Shown piece after piece: positions 60,521 through 64,000 of a DNA stretch of 64,000 nucleotides. The notes beneath the pieces were generated by a model. It made no database searches and was not told where the DNA came from. It saw only the letters and a program-made list of their open reading frames with translations. How positions within the stretch are numbered: position 1 is the first letter of the stretch; each line of letters begins with the position of its first letter. The stretch lies in assembly GCF_900177815.1 (NCBI RefSeq), contig NZ_FXAZ01000002.1, forward strand, positions 62,001 through 126,000, given 5' to 3'. The DNA comes from Paenibacillus aquistagni. GTDB taxonomy: Bacteria; Bacillota; Bacilli; Paenibacillales; Paenibacillaceae. Both the position numbers and the translations under genes were made by a program.

Positions 60521-61419
60521 GATGCGCTTCCCTCCCCGACCATCTGCATGAAGATATCCTCCAGCGACTTGCGCTTTTCTTCAACGCGATAGATGTCGTG
60601 CTGCTGCTCCACCAGATGACGGACGAGCTTCGCAATCTGAGCATCCGTTAACGGGCCAAGCTCAAGCAGCTGCCCTTTAATTCGCCCATCTAAGCCCATG
60701 TCCAGCACTCGTCCCATCGCTTCCTCTGGCTCGGACACGGCCAGACGGAACCCGCTGGAGGCCTTGGACACGAGTTCCTCCATACGGCCCTGGAACACCA
60801 GCTCCCCTTCTCGAATAATGCCCACCTTCTCCGCCATCTGCTCCACCTCGCTGAGCAAATGACTGGATACCAATACCGTAATCCCGAACTGGCGAGGCAT
60901 ATTTTTGATCAGCTCACGGATCTCCTGAATGCCAGAAGGATCAAGCCCATTAGTCGGCTCATCTAGAATCAGCAGCTCCGGGTTGTTGAGCAGCGCTGCA
61001 GCAATGCCGAGCCGCTGCTTCATGCCAAGCGAATACCCTTTTACAGCTCGCTTAGCATCCTTCGTAAGCTGCACGATATCGAGCACCTCTGCGATGCGTG
61101 CTACTGGGCCACCTGTAATTCGGCGGATCGCTTCCAGATTCTCAACAGCACTCAAATGTCCATAATACGATGGATATTCGACTAAAGAGCCCGTCCGGCG
61201 CAAAATGTCCATCTTATTCTTCTTAAGCTCCTTGCCAAACAGCTCAATGGATCCCCGAGTCGGTTGGATTAAGCCCAGCAGCATCCGAATGGTTGTCGTC
61301 TTGCCTGCTCCGTTTGGTCCAAGGAAGCCGTAAATATCTCCTTTTTGAATCTCTAGATTCACATTTTTCACGGCTGCTTGTTTTTTATAGGTTTTCGTTA
61401 AATTTTTCGTTTGGATCAC
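60517..61419 (-). CDS. ABC transporter ATP-binding protein (BcrA/lantibiotic type)
   Basis: 300 residues. Walker A 'GPNGAGKTTT', signature 'YSLGMKQRLGIAAAL', Walker B 'LLILDEPTNGLDPSG' and an 'HLLSEVEQMAEKVGII' H-loop are intact, with a C-terminal extension typical of bacitracin/lantibiotic ATPases. The GTG at 61419 (encoding 'VIQTKNLTKTYKK') is preferred because AAGGTGAG lies upstream at good spacing; ATG 61437 is the alternative. It powers the two permeases that follow. Confidence 0.92.
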   Translation of the reverse strand: MIQTKNLTKTYKKQAAVKNVNLEIQKGDIYGFLGPNGAGKTTTIRMLLGLIQPTRGSIELFGKELKKNKMDILRRTGSLVEYPSYYGHLSAVENLEAIRRITGGPVARIAEVLDIVQLTKDAKRAVKGYSLGMKQRLGIAAALLNNPELLILDEPTNGLDPSGIQEIRELIKNMPRQFGITVLVSSHLLSEVEQMAEKVGIIREGELVFQGRMEELVSKASSGFRLAVSEPEEAMGRVLDMGLDGRIKGQLLELGPLTDAQIAKLVRHLVEQQHDIYRVEEKRKSLEDIFMQMVGEGSAS

Positions 61420-61519
61420 AAATGCGCTCACCTTCATCACCTCAGGACTTATCCTACCTGCCCAAGGTTAAATGAAGCTCAGCCTCAAGTTTAAATTTGC
61501 TTTAAAAAAATCATGCTGA

Positions 61520-62917
61520 TCAGCTAGAACGAGTTAGCTTTACAGCCGTTCCAGACTCTGAACTCACAATCGTGCAATTAAGCCCCATTTCCTTTGTAAG
61601 CATCTCTACGACAGCAAGACCGATGCCCGTCCCCTTGCTGCTGGAGGCACGGGACAAGCCTGGACCACGGTCTGTGATTAAAAGGCATACTTCATGATCA
61701 TGTTCCCGCGTCTCGGTATGGATGCCAATATAGCAGCCTGAGCGTGCGTGGCGAACGACATTTTGAAACAAATTATCGAGCACTCGTCTAAACCACAGCG
61801 CATCAATCTGCCATATCAGCGGCTCATTCTGCAAGTCGATATCCGCTTCTATACCCTCCTTCTCCCAGATCGGATACCAAGCAGCCGCGCTTTCCTTGAC
61901 CAAGCGAAGCACATCGCACGCCTCCCGTTTCAGCTCCACTCTGCCGCTTGTCAGCAGGCTGTAGGAGAGTAGGTTATCGATAAGCTCGCTCAAATCGGTG
62001 ATCTTCGTTTCAATTCGTGCAACTGAATCTTTGCCTTGCTGGCTAAGCGATTCTGCATCAAACGCATGAAGATGCCCGCGTATGACGGTAAGGGGGGTGC
62101 GCAGGTCATGAGATAGGTTCGCGATCAAGGACTTTCTCAATTCCTCTTCCTCCAGCTGGCGACGACGGCCTTGCTCCAGCTGAGCAACCATATCATTATA
62201 GCCCTGCTCCAACTGGCCGATTTCATCTGGCTTGGTCATCATTACAGATCGAGGGATGCCTGAATCGAGATCAGGTGAGATCATCGCTTCCTTTAATCGA
62301 ATGAGACGCTTCCGAATCCTAGCAAAAAACAGCCAGGAGATCAGAATGAACAGCCCTGACATGATGAATACAAACACGGTGTAAACGGTCGTATCGCTTG
62401 CAAGGATCTGCTTGGGTCGGATATATGCTCTCGGAAGCTCCATCACCATGAAGCCTTTGCCCAGCTTCTCATCATCGCCAATATAGGCAACGACGGTAAA
62501 CGGGTCGCTGTTATAAGCAGCCTTCATGAATTGGATGGAAGCGGCTGGCGTCCATTTCTTTGGAAGCTTCCCCTGCTCAGGCAGCATTAGCCTTGTCTGA
62601 TCGGTATCATCCACCCAGAACATCGCCATTTCTGGATACTCCTGCTTTAGTGCCTGCAATCTCTTATCCACCTGCTCTGGCGGAGCGCTTGCTAATGACT
62701 TCGCTTCCTGATGCCACATCTGCTCAAGCACGGTGCCATTCGGATATTTGTCATTCAGACTAGGTGATGGCTGCCAGATGCCGTCATTAATGAACCAATA
62801 TAAGATCGAGGCCATCGGGAAAATGATTGGCATAAACAGCATGGCGATTCCAATGATCAACAAATACTTGGATGTTAGACTATTGCGAAAGCGTCTGTTG
62901 GCAACATTTCTCTTCAT
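61520..62917 (-). CDS. Sensor histidine kinase of ABC module
   Basis: 465 residues. Two membrane segments (about 17-40 and 188-210) bracket a periplasm-facing domain of ~150 residues, then HAMP, HisKA with 'LIANLSHDLRTPLTVI', N box 'LFQNVVRHARSG' and G box 'KGTGIGLAVVEML'. A relatively large extracellular domain distinguishes it from the short BceS sensors. Its start overlaps the regulator's stop (ATGA). The ATPase gene follows after about 100 bases. Confidence 0.93.
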   Translation of the reverse strand: MKRNVANRRFRNSLTSKYLLIIGIAMLFMPIIFPMASILYWFINDGIWQPSPSLNDKYPNGTVLEQMWHQEAKSLASAPPEQVDKRLQALKQEYPEMAMFWVDDTDQTRLMLPEQGKLPKKWTPAASIQFMKAAYNSDPFTVVAYIGDDEKLGKGFMVMELPRAYIRPKQILASDTTVYTVFVFIMSGLFILISWLFFARIRKRLIRLKEAMISPDLDSGIPRSVMMTKPDEIGQLEQGYNDMVAQLEQGRRRQLEEEELRKSLIANLSHDLRTPLTVIRGHLHAFDAESLSQQGKDSVARIETKITDLSELIDNLLSYSLLTSGRVELKREACDVLRLVKESAAAWYPIWEKEGIEADIDLQNEPLIWQIDALWFRRVLDNLFQNVVRHARSGCYIGIHTETREHDHEVCLLITDRGPGLSRASSSKGTGIGLAVVEMLTKEMGLNCTIVSSESGTAVKLTRSS

Positions 62918-63588
62918 GCTTTCACCCGATAGCCGAGTCCGCGCACGGTCTCGATGATTTCGGGCGAGGCGGGGTCGCGCTCAATTTTTTCACGCAAATA
63001 ACGAATGTGGACCATCAACGTCTTATCGCCGTCCAGATAAGTCTCCCCCCACACAGACTCATAGATCTGCTCCTTAGTCATTACGCGTCCTTGATGCTGA
63101 AGCAGGTATTTAAAGATCTGAAATTGCTTGCCCGTCAGCATAATTTCTTCTTCCGTCTCATGGTTGACAATGCGGTTCTCTTGCTCATACACGGACAAAT
63201 GCTTAATGGACAGCACCTCTTGTGCCGCTGTGCACGACCTTCTGAGCAGCACCTCAATTCTCGCAGCCAGCTCCTCTGGATGGAAGGGCTTCGTCAAATA
63301 GTCGTCTGCAAATTCCAAGCCCTGCAGCTTATCATCAATCGAGGTTCTTGCGGACAGCATTAGAATTGGAAGCTCGGGATAAGCCTTCTTCAACCGCTGG
63401 CCAACGGTAAACCCATCGAGCCCCGGAAGCATCACATCGAGAATCGCTAATTGGCTGGCTTCTGCTGTTTGAATGGCTTGGTCACCATGCTTCAGCCAAT
63501 CCACCTCATAGCCTTTTTCCTTTAAGAAGGCACTAACCCATTCTCCAATTTCTTGTTCATCTTCTATGTATAAGAGCTTTGCACTCAT
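62914..63588 (-). CDS. OmpR-family response regulator of ABC module
   Basis: 224 residues. Receiver D51 in 'LAILDVMLPGLDG', lysine in 'YLTKPFHPEE'; winged helix 'LTGKQFQIFKYLLQHQGRVMTKEQIYESVWG' and 'LMVHIRYLREKIERDPASPEIIETVRGLGYRVK'. AGGAGG lies 6 bases before the ATG. It is first in the five-gene module and probably activates the transporter genes. Confidence 0.94.
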   Translation of the reverse strand: MSAKLLYIEDEQEIGEWVSAFLKEKGYEVDWLKHGDQAIQTAEASQLAILDVMLPGLDGFTVGQRLKKAYPELPILMLSARTSIDDKLQGLEFADDYLTKPFHPEELAARIEVLLRRSCTAAQEVLSIKHLSVYEQENRIVNHETEEEIMLTGKQFQIFKYLLQHQGRVMTKEQIYESVWGETYLDGDKTLMVHIRYLREKIERDPASPEIIETVRGLGYRVKA

Positions 63589-63697
63589 GTGTATCCTCCT
63601 TCACTCCCGCCTGCGATGTTGATCCAATCGTAACACGCAGCGTATGATCAAGCTTTCATCTGCTCTCTCTATCATAAAGTCAATTGGGGCAGGAAGA

Positions 63698-63993
63698 AAG
63701 GATGGAGGCATAAATATTGCTATGGGTGGCGGCGGATTCTCCATGGAGCCCGACAATCCGCTGCTCGATCAATATGTATTGGAACAGGTCGGCTGTCCCA
63801 CAGCTAACGTCTGCTTTATTCCTACATCAAGCGGGGATGTAGACAACTATATCGAACGAAATCAGGCTTTTCGTAAGCTTGATTGCATGCCGCGGCTTAC
63901 TTTGTGGAACAATCGGATCAAGGGCTGAAGGAAGTTAGCCTTGCAACAACATATTTAGGCGCTAATCCCTCCGACATGCCCCAAAAATCATAA
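63698..63993 (+). pseudogene. Peptidase E (S51) gene with internal deletion
   Basis: The first part encodes 'MGGGGFSMEPDNPLLDQYVLEQ' and 'CFIPTSSGDVDNYIERNQAFRKLDC', the N-terminus of peptidase E (type 1 glutamine-amidotransferase-like, S51). The frame then stops at a TGA (63926-63928). In another frame, just after the LDC codons, 'HAAAYFVEQSDQGLKEVSLATTYLGANPSD' ending at TAA 63993 matches the C-terminus of the same family. About 120 central codons, including the catalytic Ser region, are missing. The junction is near 63880-63895. A start codon is unclear (an in-frame ATG exists only at 63722 or upstream at 63644). Confidence 0.7.
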
Positions 63994-64000
63994 AGGTGAA

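Noticed and set aside
61437-61440. ATG start for the antibiotic-type ATPase
   Set aside because: The GAGGTG lies directly against this ATG, whereas GTG 61419 has AAGGTGAG at normal spacing and gives the usual family N-terminus.
1-64000. CRISPR array, tRNA, rRNA, transposase, prophage or plasmid origin
   Set aside because: No spaced repeat series, cloverleaf, rRNA-like conserved segment, transposase or integrase motif was seen in any frame.

Overview
The window looks like chromosomal DNA from a Paenibacillus-type member of the Firmicutes. Evidence: GC near 50%, strong AGGAGG ribosome binding sites with some GTG/TTG starts, two YesM/YesN-type two-component systems beside sugar importers, copper-amine-oxidase-type 'stalk' surface domains, Fur boxes and CcpA cre-like sites. 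I found no rRNA, tRNA, CRISPR array, transposase or phage genes. Nearly all of the sequence is explained by ordinary single-copy-looking genes. The species is not determinable by eye.

Layout. 1-375: tail of a DHHW-type exported protein. 376-792: gene-free, with two Fur-like cores followed by a one-directional terminator, a candidate iron-responsive small RNA. 793-5278 (-): two-gene operon for secreted proteins, crossed by a sharply AT-rich block. 5656-12468: YesN/YesM pair divergent from two sugar permeases and a binding lipoprotein. 12845-20285: recQ, a hydroxypyruvate-isomerase-like enzyme, a ferritin-like/cupin fusion, a luciferase-like flavin oxidoreductase, a GNAT, and a WbsX-like protein with a polybasic head. 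20578-27144 (+): second YesM/YesN plus a complete sugar importer without an ATPase. 27437-32632: M29 aminopeptidase, MarR, a diverged IF-3 paralogue, YciI, an AAA ATPase, a GNAT and a VOC protein. 32813-35747 (-): isomerase/dehydrogenase/isomerase operon for sugar or inositol-like substrates with a cre-like site in its promoter.

36190-37212: M50-like membrane metalloprotease and a small L7/L12-motif protein. 37505-43277 (-): full oligopeptide importer oppABCDF. 43654-47526 (-): SPFH protein with five zinc ribbons, a coiled-coil membrane protein and two paralogous membrane zinc-ribbon proteins, resembling the Bacillus ydjGHI group. 47870-49584: AraC regulator and divergent MOSC protein. 49705-52823 (-): siderophore importer (binding lipoprotein plus fused FhuB-like permease) under Fur boxes. 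53207-56173: YqeK-like HD phosphohydrolase, small membrane protein, stalk-domain protein, polysaccharide deacetylase. 56326-58784: OmpR-type two-component system. 59062-63588 (-): RR, HK, ABC ATPase and two permeases, a typical peptide-antibiotic sensing/detoxification module. 63644-63993: peptidase E remnant carrying an internal deletion.

Common themes are nutrient capture (two sugar, one peptide and one siderophore importer; three of the four have no ATPase gene here and must share one encoded elsewhere), cell-envelope sensing and defence (four two-component systems, an SPFH platform, a bacitracin/lantibiotic-type ABC module), and surface polysaccharide or exported proteins. The items most worth follow-up are the candidate Fur-controlled small RNA, the SPFH/zinc-ribbon operon, the IF-3 paralogue, the AT-rich mosaic block across the surface-protein operon, and the paired operator-like repeats in the first YesMN locus. 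All functional calls rest on reading motifs by eye, with no database search.
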